Shown: piece by piece, positions 9,774 through 19,877 of the stretch | How positions within the stretch are numbered: position 1 is the stretch's first letter | Layout of the letters: every line of letters begins with the position of its first letter | Assembly (NCBI RefSeq): GCF_947499265.1 | Contig: NZ_CANMNK010000001.1 | Span: 18,501 to 82,500 of the forward strand | From: an uncultured Roseobacter sp. | GTDB lineage: Bacteria; Pseudomonadota; Alphaproteobacteria; Rhodobacterales; Rhodobacteraceae | DNA: 64,000 bases | Direction: 5' to 3' | Position numbers and translations under genes: made by a program | The notes under the pieces: generated by a model | Seen by the model: only the letters and a program-made list of their open reading frames with translations | Database searches by the model: none | What the model was told of the DNA's origin: nothing

Positions 9774-10478
9774 TTATTCGGCCGCAGGATGCGGAGTTTG
9801 GGGGGTGGTGGCCTCGATGCGCGACAGCATATCGCGCACCTGCGGGCAGCCTGCGTTCGGATCGGGGCCAAAGACGACCGCGCTCTCCTCCCAGACTGCA
9901 TCCAGCGCATCCAGATCATTGGGATCGGTCTCTGGCTCTTCCAGTAACTCCGCCACGGCCTCTACGTCGGCGGTTGCACCCGAAAGCTGCGAGAGCCCGG
10001 CGAACACCGGCGCATAGAGGCTCTCACGACGCTCAAGTCGCGCGGCCAATGCCTGAAAAATATGCGCCGCATCCGCGAGCGTCTCGCGCGCCTCCCCAGC
10101 TGGACGGGTGGACAGGAATTCCAACAGCACCGGCAAGTGATCCGGCAGTTCCGAGGTTACGGGCTCAAAACCCGCCTCCCGGTAGGTTTCCATCAGGCTG
10201 ACCATCGCGCCTCCGCGGTCCCGACTTTCACCGTGCACATGCTCAAAGAGGTTAAGCGAGATCGTGCGGGAGCGGTCGAAAAGCATCACGAACCGTTCTT
10301 CCAGATCGTAGATGTCGCTTTGCGCAATCTCCTCGATCAGCGGGCGCAACGCCCGCCGCGTGGCTGCGGTCAGCCTGCTGTCGGCGGCAAGCACACCGCT
10401 GATCTCAGGCATTGCGGCCTGCAAGTCCCGCGTAGGGTAGCTCAGTATCAGGGAAAACGCTTTCAAACTGCGGTCCAT
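9774..10478 (-). CDS. narJ: Nitrate reductase molybdenum cofactor assembly chaperone
   Basis: 234-aa ORF MDRSLKAFSLILSYPTRDLQAAMPEI...; FEHVHGESRDRGGAMV motif. Confidence 0.95.
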   Translation of the reverse strand: MDRSLKAFSLILSYPTRDLQAAMPEISGVLAADSRLTAATRRALRPLIEEIAQSDIYDLEERFVMLFDRSRTISLNLFEHVHGESRDRGGAMVSLMETYREAGFEPVTSELPDHLPVLLEFLSTRPAGEARETLADAAHIFQALAARLERRESLYAPVFAGLSQLSGATADVEAVAELLEEPETDPNDLDALDAVWEESAVVFGPDPNAGCPQVRDMLSRIEATTPQTPHPAAE

Positions 10479-11998
10479 TACATCGCCTCCGGCATTTTAA
10501 GGGGTTTCTTCTTGCCACCAAACAGCGAGCCTTTGCTGATACCCGGTGAGCAGCCATTGGTATCGGTGAAGCCACAGCCACCGCGCAGATCATACGCCTC
10601 TTCGACCTGTTCGCGGTGGGTTGTGGGGATCACAAACCGATCCTCGTAATCGGCAAGCGCCATGATCTTATACATGTCCTCGATCATGGCGCCGGACAGG
10701 CCGACATGTTCTGCGATGCTCTCGTCAAGCACACCCCCGACCGTTTTCGCGCGCATATAGGCGCGCATCGCCAGCATCCGCTCCAGCGCGGTGACCACCG
10801 GCGCTTCGTCCCCGGCTGTCAGCATATTGGCCAGATATTTCACCGGGATCCGCAGCGATTGCACATCCGGCATATCGCCATCGGTGCCGATTTTACCTGC
10901 CTCGGCGGCGTTCTGGATCGGCGACAGGGGTGGTATGTACCAAACCATTGGTAACGTCCGATATTCCGGATGCAGCGGGAAGGCGACCTTCCAGTCCATC
11001 GCCATTTTCCAAATCGGACTTTCCTGCGCGCCTTTGATCCAGTCTTCAGGGATACCATCGGCACGGGCCGCCCTGATCACATCCGGATCGCCTGGATCGA
11101 GGAACACGCCCAGTTGCGCATCATACAGATCGGTTGTTTCCGGTGCATTTGCCGCCGCTTCGATCTTATCCGCATCATAGAGCATCACGCCCAGATAGCG
11201 GATACGCCCCACGCAGGTTTCCGAACAGACGGTAGGGTTGCCGCTTTCAATCCGCGGATAGCACAGCGTGCATTTCTCGGATTTTCCAGACTCCCAGTTG
11301 TAATAGACCTTCTTGTAGGGGCAGCCCGACACACACATGCGCCAACCCCGGCATTTCTCCTGATCGATCAGGACAATGCCGTCTTCCTCGCGCTTGTAGA
11401 TCGCGCCCGAGGGACAGGAAGCCGCACAGGTCGGATTGAGACAATGCTCACAGAGCCGTGGCAGATACATCATGAAGGTGTTTTCGTATTCTCCGTAAAT
11501 CTCCTTCTGGATGCCTTCGAAGTTGTAATCCTCCGCGCGTTTCGAAAATTCACCGCCCAGGATTTCCTCCCAGTTCGGCCCTTTCTCGATTTTCTCGATC
11601 CGCTCGCCGGTGATTTTCGAAAATGGCCGCGCCGTTGGGAAGGCCTTCATCTCCGGCGCGGATTTCAGGTGGTCGTAGTCGAAATCAAACGGCTCATAAT
11701 AGTCGTCAATCTCGGGCAGATCGGGGTTGCCAAAGATGTTGGACAATATCCGCCATTTCGCCCCCTGCTTGGGCTCCAGCCGCCCCGCCTTTGTCCGGAT
11801 CCAGCCCCCGTTCCAACGGTCCTGATTTTCCCAATCCGTGGGGTAGCCAAGGCCCGGTTTGGTCTCGACGTTATTGAACCAGGCATATTCAACACCGTCG
11901 CGGCTGGTCCAGACGTTTTTGCAGGTCACCGAGCAGGTGTGACAGCCGATGCATTTGTCCAGGTTCAGGACCATGCCGATTTGTGCGCGAACTCTCAT
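10478..11998 (-). CDS. narH: Nitrate reductase beta subunit
   Basis: MRVRAQIGMVLNLDKCIGCHTCSVTCKNVWTSRDGVEYAWFNNVETKPG; multiple Fe-S cysteine motifs. Confidence 0.97.
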   Translation of the reverse strand: MRVRAQIGMVLNLDKCIGCHTCSVTCKNVWTSRDGVEYAWFNNVETKPGLGYPTDWENQDRWNGGWIRTKAGRLEPKQGAKWRILSNIFGNPDLPEIDDYYEPFDFDYDHLKSAPEMKAFPTARPFSKITGERIEKIEKGPNWEEILGGEFSKRAEDYNFEGIQKEIYGEYENTFMMYLPRLCEHCLNPTCAASCPSGAIYKREEDGIVLIDQEKCRGWRMCVSGCPYKKVYYNWESGKSEKCTLCYPRIESGNPTVCSETCVGRIRYLGVMLYDADKIEAAANAPETTDLYDAQLGVFLDPGDPDVIRAARADGIPEDWIKGAQESPIWKMAMDWKVAFPLHPEYRTLPMVWYIPPLSPIQNAAEAGKIGTDGDMPDVQSLRIPVKYLANMLTAGDEAPVVTALERMLAMRAYMRAKTVGGVLDESIAEHVGLSGAMIEDMYKIMALADYEDRFVIPTTHREQVEEAYDLRGGCGFTDTNGCSPGISKGSLFGGKKKPLKMPEAM

Positions 11999-14900
11999 TC
12001 TGCTGCCTCCATTTTGGCGGGCGTGTCGAGCCAGTCGACCTTCCGCATTTTTCTGACAATCACGAATTCATCCCGGTTCGACCCGACGGTGCCGTAGTAG
12101 TTGAAGCCATAGGATTGCTGCGCATAGGCACCGATCATATGGGTTGGTTTCAACGTGGTCCGGGTGACCGAATTGTGGATACCGCCCCGGTTACCGGTCT
12201 TTTCCGACCCCGGCGTATTCACGATCTTTTCCTGCGCGTGATACATGAAGATTGTGCCGTCTTTCATGCGTTGTGACACCACCGCCCGGGCCGTCAACGC
12301 CCCGTTGGCATTATAGGCTTCCACCCAGTCGTTATCGGCGATCCCGGCGCTTTTGGCGTCATTCTCGCTGATCCAGACCACAGGGCCACCCCGGTTCAGC
12401 GTCAGCATCAACAGGTTGTCAGAATAGGTGGAGTGGATGCCCCATTTCTGGTGCGGCGTGATGAAGTTCAGCACCAGATGCGGCTCGCCTTTGTCGGTGT
12501 GCACGTCATCGGTGATGGTCTTCAGATCGACAGGCGGACGGTACGACATCAGCCCCTCGCCAAAAGCCAGCATCCACAGGTGATCCTGATAGAGCTGCTG
12601 ACGACCGGTCAGCGTGCGCCAGGGGATCAGCTCATGCACGTTGGTATAGCCTGCGTTATAGCAGACCTTTTCCGACTCCAGCCCGGACCAGGTGGGCGAA
12701 GAGATGATCTTGCGCGGTTGTGCGGCGATATCGCGGAAGCGGATTTTCTCGTCTTCCTTGGGCATTGCCAGATGGGCGTGGGGACGACCCGTCGCCTGGC
12801 CCAGCGCTTCCCAGGCTTTCACCGCCACTTCGCCATTGGTCTCCGGTGCCAGCATCAGCACAACCTCGCTGGCATCAATGTCGGTGACGATCTTCGGGCA
12901 TCCTTTTGCGGGGCCGTCCGGCCATTCACCGTTCAACTCCCGCAGGTGCTGAACCTCGGTCTCGGTGTTCCAGGTGATGCCTTTGCCGCCGTTGCCGATC
13001 TTGTCCATCAGCGGACCAAGGGCGACAAACCGATCATAAAGCGCGGGGTAATCCCGCTCGACGGGCACATAGTTCGGTGCCGTCTTGCCGGGGATCAGGT
13101 CACACTCGCCTTTCTTCCAGTCCTTCACCTGATCCTGGGCAATTTCACCGGGTGTGTCGTGCAGGATCGGCAGCGCAACGATATCGGTTTCCTTGCCCAA
13201 TATCTCTGGCGCAACATCCTGGAATTTCTTGGCAATCGCCTTGAAAATCTCCCAATCCGACTTGCTTTCATAGGCCGGGTCGACTGCGGCCTGCAGCGGA
13301 TGGATGAACGGGTGCATGTCAGAGGTGTTGAGGTCGTTCTTCTCGTACCAGCTGGCGGTGGGCAACACGACATCGGAATAGACCGCGGTGGTGCTCATCC
13401 GAAAATCGATGGTCACCAGCAGATCGAGTTTGCCGCGGGGCGCCTCCGCATGCCACTTAGCCTCCTTGGGCAGTTGCCCGCCTTCTTCCCCCAGATCTTT
13501 GCCCAGAACGCCATGGTCGGTGCCCAGCAGGTGCTTGAGGAAATACTCATGCCCCTTGCCCGACGATCCCAGCAGGTTCGAGCGCCAGACAAAGAGGTTG
13601 CGAGGCCAGTTTTCCGGGGCATCCGGGTCCTCGCAGGACATTTCCAAATCCCCCGATGTCAACTGTTCCGCTACATAGGCCGGGATCTCCTGGCCCGCCG
13701 CCTTTGCCGCTTTCGCAACCTCCAGGGGGTTGGTTTTCAACTGTGGCGCCGACGGCAGCCAGCCCATCCGCTCGGCGCGGATGTTGTAGTCGATCATCGT
13801 CGCGTCCCAGTCGCCTTCCGGCGCCGTGGGCGAAATGATCTCCTCCGATGTCAACTGCTCATAGCGCCACTGATCGGTATGCGCGTACCAGGCCGAGGTG
13901 GAATTCATATGCCGCGGCGGACGCCCCCAATCGAGCGCGAAGGCCAACGGCAGCCAACCGGTTTGCGGGCGCAGCTTCTCCTGCCCCACGTAATGGGCCC
14001 AGCCGCCGCCCGATTGCCCGACGCAGCCACACATCACCAGCATGTTGATGACGCCGCGGTAGTTCATGTCCATATGATACCAGTGGTTCATCGCGGCCCC
14101 GATGATGATCATCGATTTGCCCTTGGTTTTTTCCGCGTTCTGCGCAAATTCACGCGCGACGTGGATGATCTTGTCAGCGGACACGCCGGTGATCTTCTCC
14201 GCCCAGGCCGGGGTGCCCGGAACCTCATCGGCATAGTCAGCGGCCACCCAATCGCCGCCCAGCCCCCGATCCAGACCGTAGTTGGCGCAGAAGAGATCAA
14301 AGACTGTGGCGACAATGATCTCCCCGTCGCCGGTGTCGATCTTGCGCACCGGAACCTGACGGGTCAGGATGTTCGGATGATCTGCATCGGTGGCGAATTC
14401 CGCCGTGGCGTCACCGCCGAAATAGGGGAAATCAACGCCGCGCACATCGTCGTGGTCCTCCTCCAGGATCAGCGACATTTTCAGCTCGGTCTCGGCCAAT
14501 CCAGCGCGCTCTTCTAGGTTCCATTCGCCGTCTTCGCCCCAGCGGTAGCCAATGGAGCCGTTGGGGGCGACATAGCTGCCGGATTTGCCGTCCAGCGCGA
14601 CCGTTTTCCATTCCGGGTTGTTTTCCTCGCCCAGCTTGCCATCCAGGTCATCAGCCCGCAGAAAGCGGCCCGGGATCAGACGATCATCTTTCTCCTCCAG
14701 CCTTACCAGCATGGGGAAGTCGCTGTATTTGCAGGTGTATTCCTCGAAATACGCAGTCTGACGGTCCAGGTGGAACTCCCGCAGGATCACGTGGCCAAAG
14801 GCCATCGCCAAGGCCGCATCGGTGCCCTGTTTCACATTCAGCCAGACATCGCCAAATTTCGCAGCCTCGGAATAATCCGGGCAGATCACGGCGGATTTGG

Positions 14901-15726
14901 TGCCGCGGTAGCGCGCTTCGGTGTAGAAATGTGCGTCCGGCGTGCGGGTCTGCGGCACGTTCGAGCCCCAGACGAGCAGGTAGCCCGCATTATACCAATC
15001 CGCACTTTCCGGCACATCGGTTTGCTCACCCCAGGTCATCGGCGAGGCGGGCGGCAGGTCGCAATACCAATCGTAAAAGCTCATGCAGACGCCACCCAGC
15101 AGCGACAGGTACCGTGAGCCCGCAGCATAAGAGATCATCGACATCGCCGGGATCGGCGAGAAGCCAAACACCCGGTCGGGACCGTGGGTTTTCACCGTAT
15201 AGGCATTCGCGGCAGCAGTGATCTCGGTCGCTTCATCCCAGCTAGCACGCACGAAACCGCCCTTGCCGCGGGTCTCGACATAAGACGACCGCAGGATCGG
15301 ATCGTTCTGCAGTTTGGTCCAGGCCTCGATCGGGCTCATGGTTTCCCGCATCTTGCGCCAGACCTTCATCAGCCGCCCGCGCACCAGCGGATTTTTCACC
15401 CGGTTCGCGGAGTAGAGATACCAGCTGTAGCTGGCCCCCCGCGCACAGCCGCGCGGCTCGTGATTAGGCAGGCCGGGCCGTGTGCGCGGGTAGTCAGTTT
15501 GCTGGGTTTCCCAGGTCACGATCCCGGATTTCACGTAGATCTTCCACGAACAGGATCCGGTGCAGTTCACCCCATGGGTGGAGCGGACAACTTTGTCATG
15601 TCGCCAGCGGTTGCGATAGGTGTCCTCCCAATCGCGGTTTTCGCGGGTAACCTGGCCGTGGCCATCGGAGAACTGTTCCAGTTCTTTTGACTGGAGAAAG
15701 TTCAGTCTGTCGAGCAGGTGGCTCAT
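11995..15726 (-). CDS. narG: Nitrate reductase alpha subunit
   Basis: 1243-aa ORF; VNCTGSCSWKIYVKSGIVTWETQQTDYP, PNHEPRGCARGASYSWYLYS. Confidence 0.97.
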   Translation of the reverse strand: MSHLLDRLNFLQSKELEQFSDGHGQVTRENRDWEDTYRNRWRHDKVVRSTHGVNCTGSCSWKIYVKSGIVTWETQQTDYPRTRPGLPNHEPRGCARGASYSWYLYSANRVKNPLVRGRLMKVWRKMRETMSPIEAWTKLQNDPILRSSYVETRGKGGFVRASWDEATEITAAANAYTVKTHGPDRVFGFSPIPAMSMISYAAGSRYLSLLGGVCMSFYDWYCDLPPASPMTWGEQTDVPESADWYNAGYLLVWGSNVPQTRTPDAHFYTEARYRGTKSAVICPDYSEAAKFGDVWLNVKQGTDAALAMAFGHVILREFHLDRQTAYFEEYTCKYSDFPMLVRLEEKDDRLIPGRFLRADDLDGKLGEENNPEWKTVALDGKSGSYVAPNGSIGYRWGEDGEWNLEERAGLAETELKMSLILEEDHDDVRGVDFPYFGGDATAEFATDADHPNILTRQVPVRKIDTGDGEIIVATVFDLFCANYGLDRGLGGDWVAADYADEVPGTPAWAEKITGVSADKIIHVAREFAQNAEKTKGKSMIIIGAAMNHWYHMDMNYRGVINMLVMCGCVGQSGGGWAHYVGQEKLRPQTGWLPLAFALDWGRPPRHMNSTSAWYAHTDQWRYEQLTSEEIISPTAPEGDWDATMIDYNIRAERMGWLPSAPQLKTNPLEVAKAAKAAGQEIPAYVAEQLTSGDLEMSCEDPDAPENWPRNLFVWRSNLLGSSGKGHEYFLKHLLGTDHGVLGKDLGEEGGQLPKEAKWHAEAPRGKLDLLVTIDFRMSTTAVYSDVVLPTASWYEKNDLNTSDMHPFIHPLQAAVDPAYESKSDWEIFKAIAKKFQDVAPEILGKETDIVALPILHDTPGEIAQDQVKDWKKGECDLIPGKTAPNYVPVERDYPALYDRFVALGPLMDKIGNGGKGITWNTETEVQHLRELNGEWPDGPAKGCPKIVTDIDASEVVLMLAPETNGEVAVKAWEALGQATGRPHAHLAMPKEDEKIRFRDIAAQPRKIISSPTWSGLESEKVCYNAGYTNVHELIPWRTLTGRQQLYQDHLWMLAFGEGLMSYRPPVDLKTITDDVHTDKGEPHLVLNFITPHQKWGIHSTYSDNLLMLTLNRGGPVVWISENDAKSAGIADNDWVEAYNANGALTARAVVSQRMKDGTIFMYHAQEKIVNTPGSEKTGNRGGIHNSVTRTTLKPTHMIGAYAQQSYGFNYYGTVGSNRDEFVIVRKMRKVDWLDTPAKMEAAE

Positions 15727-15795
15727 GTCTTTAGCTCCCTAGAGTGTGAGGTGGCGCCTGCGCGGAGGGGATCTCCGCACAGGTGGAGATCGGGT

Positions 15796-17403
15796 TCAGG
15801 GGTTCTTGATGTAGGCGCCGGGGCGCAGGTAGAACCACCAGTTGATGACGATGCAGAGCACGTAAAAGGCGGCAAATCCGTAGAGCGCATATTCCGGGGA
15901 TCCCGCCCGCATCTGCTCACCGAAGATCTGCGGAATGAGGAAGGCGCCGTAAGCCGCTACCGCACTTGTCCATCCCAGAACGGGCCCGGCCTGTTCCTTG
16001 TTGAAGGCCACGGCAATGGTGCGGAAGGTCGAGCCGTTGCCGATGCCTGTCGCCGCGAAAAGCAGCAGGAAGATCAGCAGGAAGGGCAGGAAGTAAGTCT
16101 CTGGCGTGGCCGAGGCATAGGCCTGTTGCAGGATGTAGGCGAGCGCCAACGCACAGGCGACCATCACGATGGAGATGATCTGGGTCACTTTTGCGCCCCC
16201 GGCACGGTCCGCCCAGACGCCACCCAGCGGACGGATTAGTGCGCCAATAAACGGCCCCATCCAGGCAAACATCAAGGCAGATGGCCCGTTCGGGTTGGCC
16301 ACATCATGGGTCATGACACCGTCAACCACGATGTGCTGGAAGCCAAAAACCACCTTGATGGTCAGACCCATCGCCGCCGAATAGCCGATGAAAGAGCCAA
16401 ACGTCATCACGTAGATGATGGTCATCGCCCAGGTGTGTTTGTTGCCAAAGATCTTGTACTGGCGCGACAGGTTCTGACCGACCTGACCGGGGATCATCCG
16501 CAGCGCTGCGACGGTCAGCACGATGACGATGGGCAAAACGACCCATTTGGAGAGGCCAAAGCCCGAGCCCCCCACCGCGGCGGGCAGCATCAGCCAGAGG
16601 CCGAAGCCCGCGCAGGCCAGCCCGATGCCATACATAAACCCGATGATGCCAAAGGAACCGACGGGACCGGGGATGTTCGGGCTGACATGTTCATCGCGGA
16701 TGTTGTTCATGCCGAACCAGCCAAGGAACGCCAGTGGCACCAGTGCCAGCAGCCAGACAAAGCCCGCGTTCTGGATAAAGGTTTCGGTGCCTGCCGGGAT
16801 CTTGCCGATCAGGGTGCCGGAAGTATTCACAAGTTCCCGACCCTCGCCGCCAAAGAGACCAAAGGTCATGACCAGCGGGATCAGGATCTGCATGGTGGTC
16901 ACGCCAAAGTTGCCGAGACCCGCGTTCATGCCCAGCGAGTAACCCTGCACCTTCTTGGGAAAGAAGAAGGAGATGTTGGACATGGAGGCGGCGAAGTTCC
17001 CGCCCCCGATCCCCGACAGCAGCGCCAGGATCTGATACTGCCAGAGGGGTGTATCCGGGTTCTGCAGCGCGATGCCGGTTCCCAATGCGGGGATCATCAG
17101 AAGCGCCGTGGTGAAGAAGATTGTATTACGCCCACCCGCGATGCGGATGAAGAAGGTCGCTGGGATGCGCAGGGTGGCCCCCGACAGGCCCGCAATGGCA
17201 GTCAGCGTGAAAAGCTGCGAGGTTTCAAAGGGGTAGCCCAGATTGATCATCTGAACGGTGATGATCCCCCAATAGAGCCAAACCGCAAAACCGCAGAGCA
17301 GCGATGGAATGGAAATCCAGAGGTTGCGGTTGGCAATCCCCTTGCCGGTGGCGGCCCAGAAGGCCTCGTCATCCGGTGTGTAGTTTCTGAGATCTTGTCC
17401 CAC
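15796..17403 (-). CDS. narK: Nitrate/nitrite MFS transporter NarK (NarK2-like)
   Basis: 535-aa polytopic protein; NISFFFPKKVQGYSLGMNAGLGNFGVTTMQ, GSFIGYSAAMGLTIKVVFG. Confidence 0.92.
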   Translation of the reverse strand: MGQDLRNYTPDDEAFWAATGKGIANRNLWISIPSLLCGFAVWLYWGIITVQMINLGYPFETSQLFTLTAIAGLSGATLRIPATFFIRIAGGRNTIFFTTALLMIPALGTGIALQNPDTPLWQYQILALLSGIGGGNFAASMSNISFFFPKKVQGYSLGMNAGLGNFGVTTMQILIPLVMTFGLFGGEGRELVNTSGTLIGKIPAGTETFIQNAGFVWLLALVPLAFLGWFGMNNIRDEHVSPNIPGPVGSFGIIGFMYGIGLACAGFGLWLMLPAAVGGSGFGLSKWVVLPIVIVLTVAALRMIPGQVGQNLSRQYKIFGNKHTWAMTIIYVMTFGSFIGYSAAMGLTIKVVFGFQHIVVDGVMTHDVANPNGPSALMFAWMGPFIGALIRPLGGVWADRAGGAKVTQIISIVMVACALALAYILQQAYASATPETYFLPFLLIFLLLFAATGIGNGSTFRTIAVAFNKEQAGPVLGWTSAVAAYGAFLIPQIFGEQMRAGSPEYALYGFAAFYVLCIVINWWFYLRPGAYIKNP

Positions 17404-17469
17404 GGTAGTCTCCTTGGAGTGATGTGTCGGTGTGGGGTCCCAGGCGTGGCCCGGGCCCCCGACTTTTGA

Positions 17470-19119
17470 TTATTCGGCTGGCGTGCGGCCTTTGGGCGGG
17501 CTGAGACGGTCCAGGGTGCTGCGCAGATCGTCTATGTCCTTGAACCTCGCGGTTACGGTCAGGCCCGCCCCGCGATCGGCAAGCCCCACCCGCTCGCTGC
17601 CCACAAAGAGGGTGGCCAGATCGGCTTCGGTTTCCTTGCGGATGCGGGCCTCGTTGGCGATGGCCTCGTCCACGGAGGAGATCACGTATTCGTCGCCAAA
17701 TCCGCCTTCGGGCTCTTTCAGCAGGAAGTAGCAGACCACCCAGCTGATGAAGGCACCGGTCGCGATGATGAAGAAGAACTGCGACGGTGTGACATACATG
17801 AAGATGAAGAGGTAAAAGACGGCCCCAACGTTGCCGTAGGCCCCGGCCATGCCAGCGATCTGACCGGTCACCCGGCGTTTGATCGATGGGATGATCCCGA
17901 AGGTCGCGCCCTCTGCACCCTGCACGAAGAACGAGCAGCCGATGGTGATGGCAATGGCAACGATCAGCGGCCAGCTGCTGTCGAGCAGACCCATGAGCGC
18001 AAAGCCGAGGGCGATCCCGATCATATAGGACAGCATCACAAAGCGGCGGTTGCCCATCCGATCGGAGACAAGCCCGCCCATGGGTCGGGCGAACAGATTC
18101 ACGAAGGCGAAGGACGACGCGATGATCCCCGCGGTGACCGGTGTCAGCCCCCAGGTTTCCTGAAAGAACAGGGGCAGCATCGACACCACGGCCAGTTCCG
18201 CCCCGAAGTTGGCGAAATAGGTGGTGTTGAGGGCCGCGACTGAACTGAAGGGATAGCGGTCATCCTCCGGCACGCCTTTGCGCAGGATCGGCAGGTTGAC
18301 CCGCAGCACCTGCCAGACCTGATAGACCACCACCACAGCGATCGCGGCATAGCAGAAGGTTGCGGTCATGGTATCGATGTAGCCAGTGTTCCGCACGCGC
18401 CAGACGAGGATCGACAGGATCCCGATCAGCGGCAGGGTAAAGGCGATCAGCAGCCCGAGGTCGCGGTAGGTAGAAACCTCCAGCGCGGCAGCTTTGCGAG
18501 GTTTTTTATGGGTGTCGCGGGTCGGGCCATCGGTGATGGCGAACCAGTAAAACACGCCATAGGCCGCCATGATGACGCCCGATGTGGCAATGGCATAACG
18601 CCAGCCATCGTCGCCGCCATAGACCGACAGGGCGACGGTGGGGATGGTCAGGGCCGCTGCTGCGGAGCCAAAGTTACCCCAGCCCGCATAGAACCCTTCG
18701 GCAAAACCGATGTCGCGCGGTCTGAACCAAAGCGCGGTCATGTGAATGCCTACCACGAAGGACGCCCCCACCGAGGACATGATCAACCGCGCGAAAAACA
18801 GCTGCTCACGCGTGTCACCCAGCGCAAACGCGAGGGTCGGCACAGCCATGGAGACCATCAGCACCGAAAACACCCGGCGCGGCCCCCATTTGTCCAACGC
18901 CATGCCGACCACAATGCGCGCCGGGATCGTCAGCGCGACGTTGGCGATGGCAAAGAGCCGCAGATCGTCTTTGGTCAGCCAGTCTGCGGATTTGAGGATG
19001 GACGACGCCAGCGGCGCCATGTTGAACCATACGTAAAAGGTGATGAAAAAGGCGATCCAGGTGAGATGGAGCGCGCGGATTTCTCGGTTTTTGAACCGGA
19101 ATACGTCTGAAACTTGCAT
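17470..19119 (-). CDS. narK: Nitrate MFS transporter NarK (NarK1-like)
   Basis: 549-aa polytopic protein; FYAGWGNFGSAAAALTIPTVAL, DKWGPRRVF. Confidence 0.9.
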   Translation of the reverse strand: MQVSDVFRFKNREIRALHLTWIAFFITFYVWFNMAPLASSILKSADWLTKDDLRLFAIANVALTIPARIVVGMALDKWGPRRVFSVLMVSMAVPTLAFALGDTREQLFFARLIMSSVGASFVVGIHMTALWFRPRDIGFAEGFYAGWGNFGSAAAALTIPTVALSVYGGDDGWRYAIATSGVIMAAYGVFYWFAITDGPTRDTHKKPRKAAALEVSTYRDLGLLIAFTLPLIGILSILVWRVRNTGYIDTMTATFCYAAIAVVVVYQVWQVLRVNLPILRKGVPEDDRYPFSSVAALNTTYFANFGAELAVVSMLPLFFQETWGLTPVTAGIIASSFAFVNLFARPMGGLVSDRMGNRRFVMLSYMIGIALGFALMGLLDSSWPLIVAIAITIGCSFFVQGAEGATFGIIPSIKRRVTGQIAGMAGAYGNVGAVFYLFIFMYVTPSQFFFIIATGAFISWVVCYFLLKEPEGGFGDEYVISSVDEAIANEARIRKETEADLATLFVGSERVGLADRGAGLTVTARFKDIDDLRSTLDRLSPPKGRTPAE

Positions 19120-19162
19120 ATCGAACCTCGGTCAGGCTTGAAAACGGCAGGGCAGTGAGTGG

Positions 19163-19627
19163 TCACTCGGCCCCGGTTGGAATGATCAGCAGCGGGCATT
19201 GCGCCCGGCGGGCCAGAAAGGCCGAGACTGACCCGAAGGTCATGTGATCGAACTCCTCCACCAGCGCGTCGAGCCTGCGGGTGATGAAATTCCCATCCGG
19301 CTTGTGGCTGTGGCGCGCCATGACCAGCAGGTCAGGCTTGCGCTCATCGGTGGCGCGCAGGATCATCTTGCGGGCGTCGCCCTCGGCCATCAGCACCTGT
19401 GTTGGAAAGCCCGCCGCTGACAGCTCCGCCGCCGCGCTTTCGGCGCCGGCTTTCTGGTCGGCGAACTGTTCTTTGAACATCTCGTCGGCACCTGCCGTGG
19501 TGCTGCCAACCTCCTCGATCACTGAAATCAGGGTGAGGTTGGGGTGGGCGGCGGCAAACATCTCCTTGACCACTTCAAGCGTGATCCTTGCATTCCGCGA
19601 ATGGTCGTATGCGATCATCACGTCCAT
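19163..19627 (-). CDS. Universal stress protein family
   Basis: MDVMIAYDHSRNARITLEVVKEMF...LLVMARHSHKP...GSVSAFLARRAQCPLLIIP. Confidence 0.85.
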   Translation of the reverse strand: MDVMIAYDHSRNARITLEVVKEMFAAAHPNLTLISVIEEVGSTTAGADEMFKEQFADQKAGAESAAAELSAAGFPTQVLMAEGDARKMILRATDERKPDLLVMARHSHKPDGNFITRRLDALVEEFDHMTFGSVSAFLARRAQCPLLIIPTGAE

Positions 19628-19705
19628 ATCAGTCCTCCTTGGTCCTTTGCCGCATCGCGTGCGGACGGTTGGCTTACAGAGGCCCGTTTTTGGGGTGTCG
19701 ACGAC

Positions 19706-19728
19706 TTGATTCAGATCAACTGAATCAA
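19706..19728. promoter_or_regulatory. FNR/NarR-like box (TTGATTCAGATCAA) nested in a larger 9-5-9 palindrome
   Basis: ttgattcag atcaa ctgaatcaa; contains TTGAT-N4-ATCAA, 79 bp upstream of the USP-nar operon. Confidence 0.75.
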
Positions 19729-19819
19729 ATTCCTGTTTGAAATAAATGTGTTAACCAAATTCTTCATGGTTGCCGGAAGCGAAGGTCAAATTCAGGCACC
19801 CAATCTTCAGGAGCTGCGT

Positions 19820-19833
19820 TTGACATTTATCAA
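19820..19833. promoter_or_regulatory. Second FNR-like box TTGAC-ATTT-ATCAA
   Basis: Read directly, 45 bp upstream of the Crp/Fnr regulator start codon. Confidence 0.65.
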
Positions 19834-19877
19834 ATTTATCGACCACAATTGTTGCCTGATGCACGAGAGGGACTCCG

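Noticed and set aside
12433-14517. 694-aa plus-strand ORF
   Set aside because: Antisense to narG, whose translation is unmistakable; a GC-rich antisense open frame.
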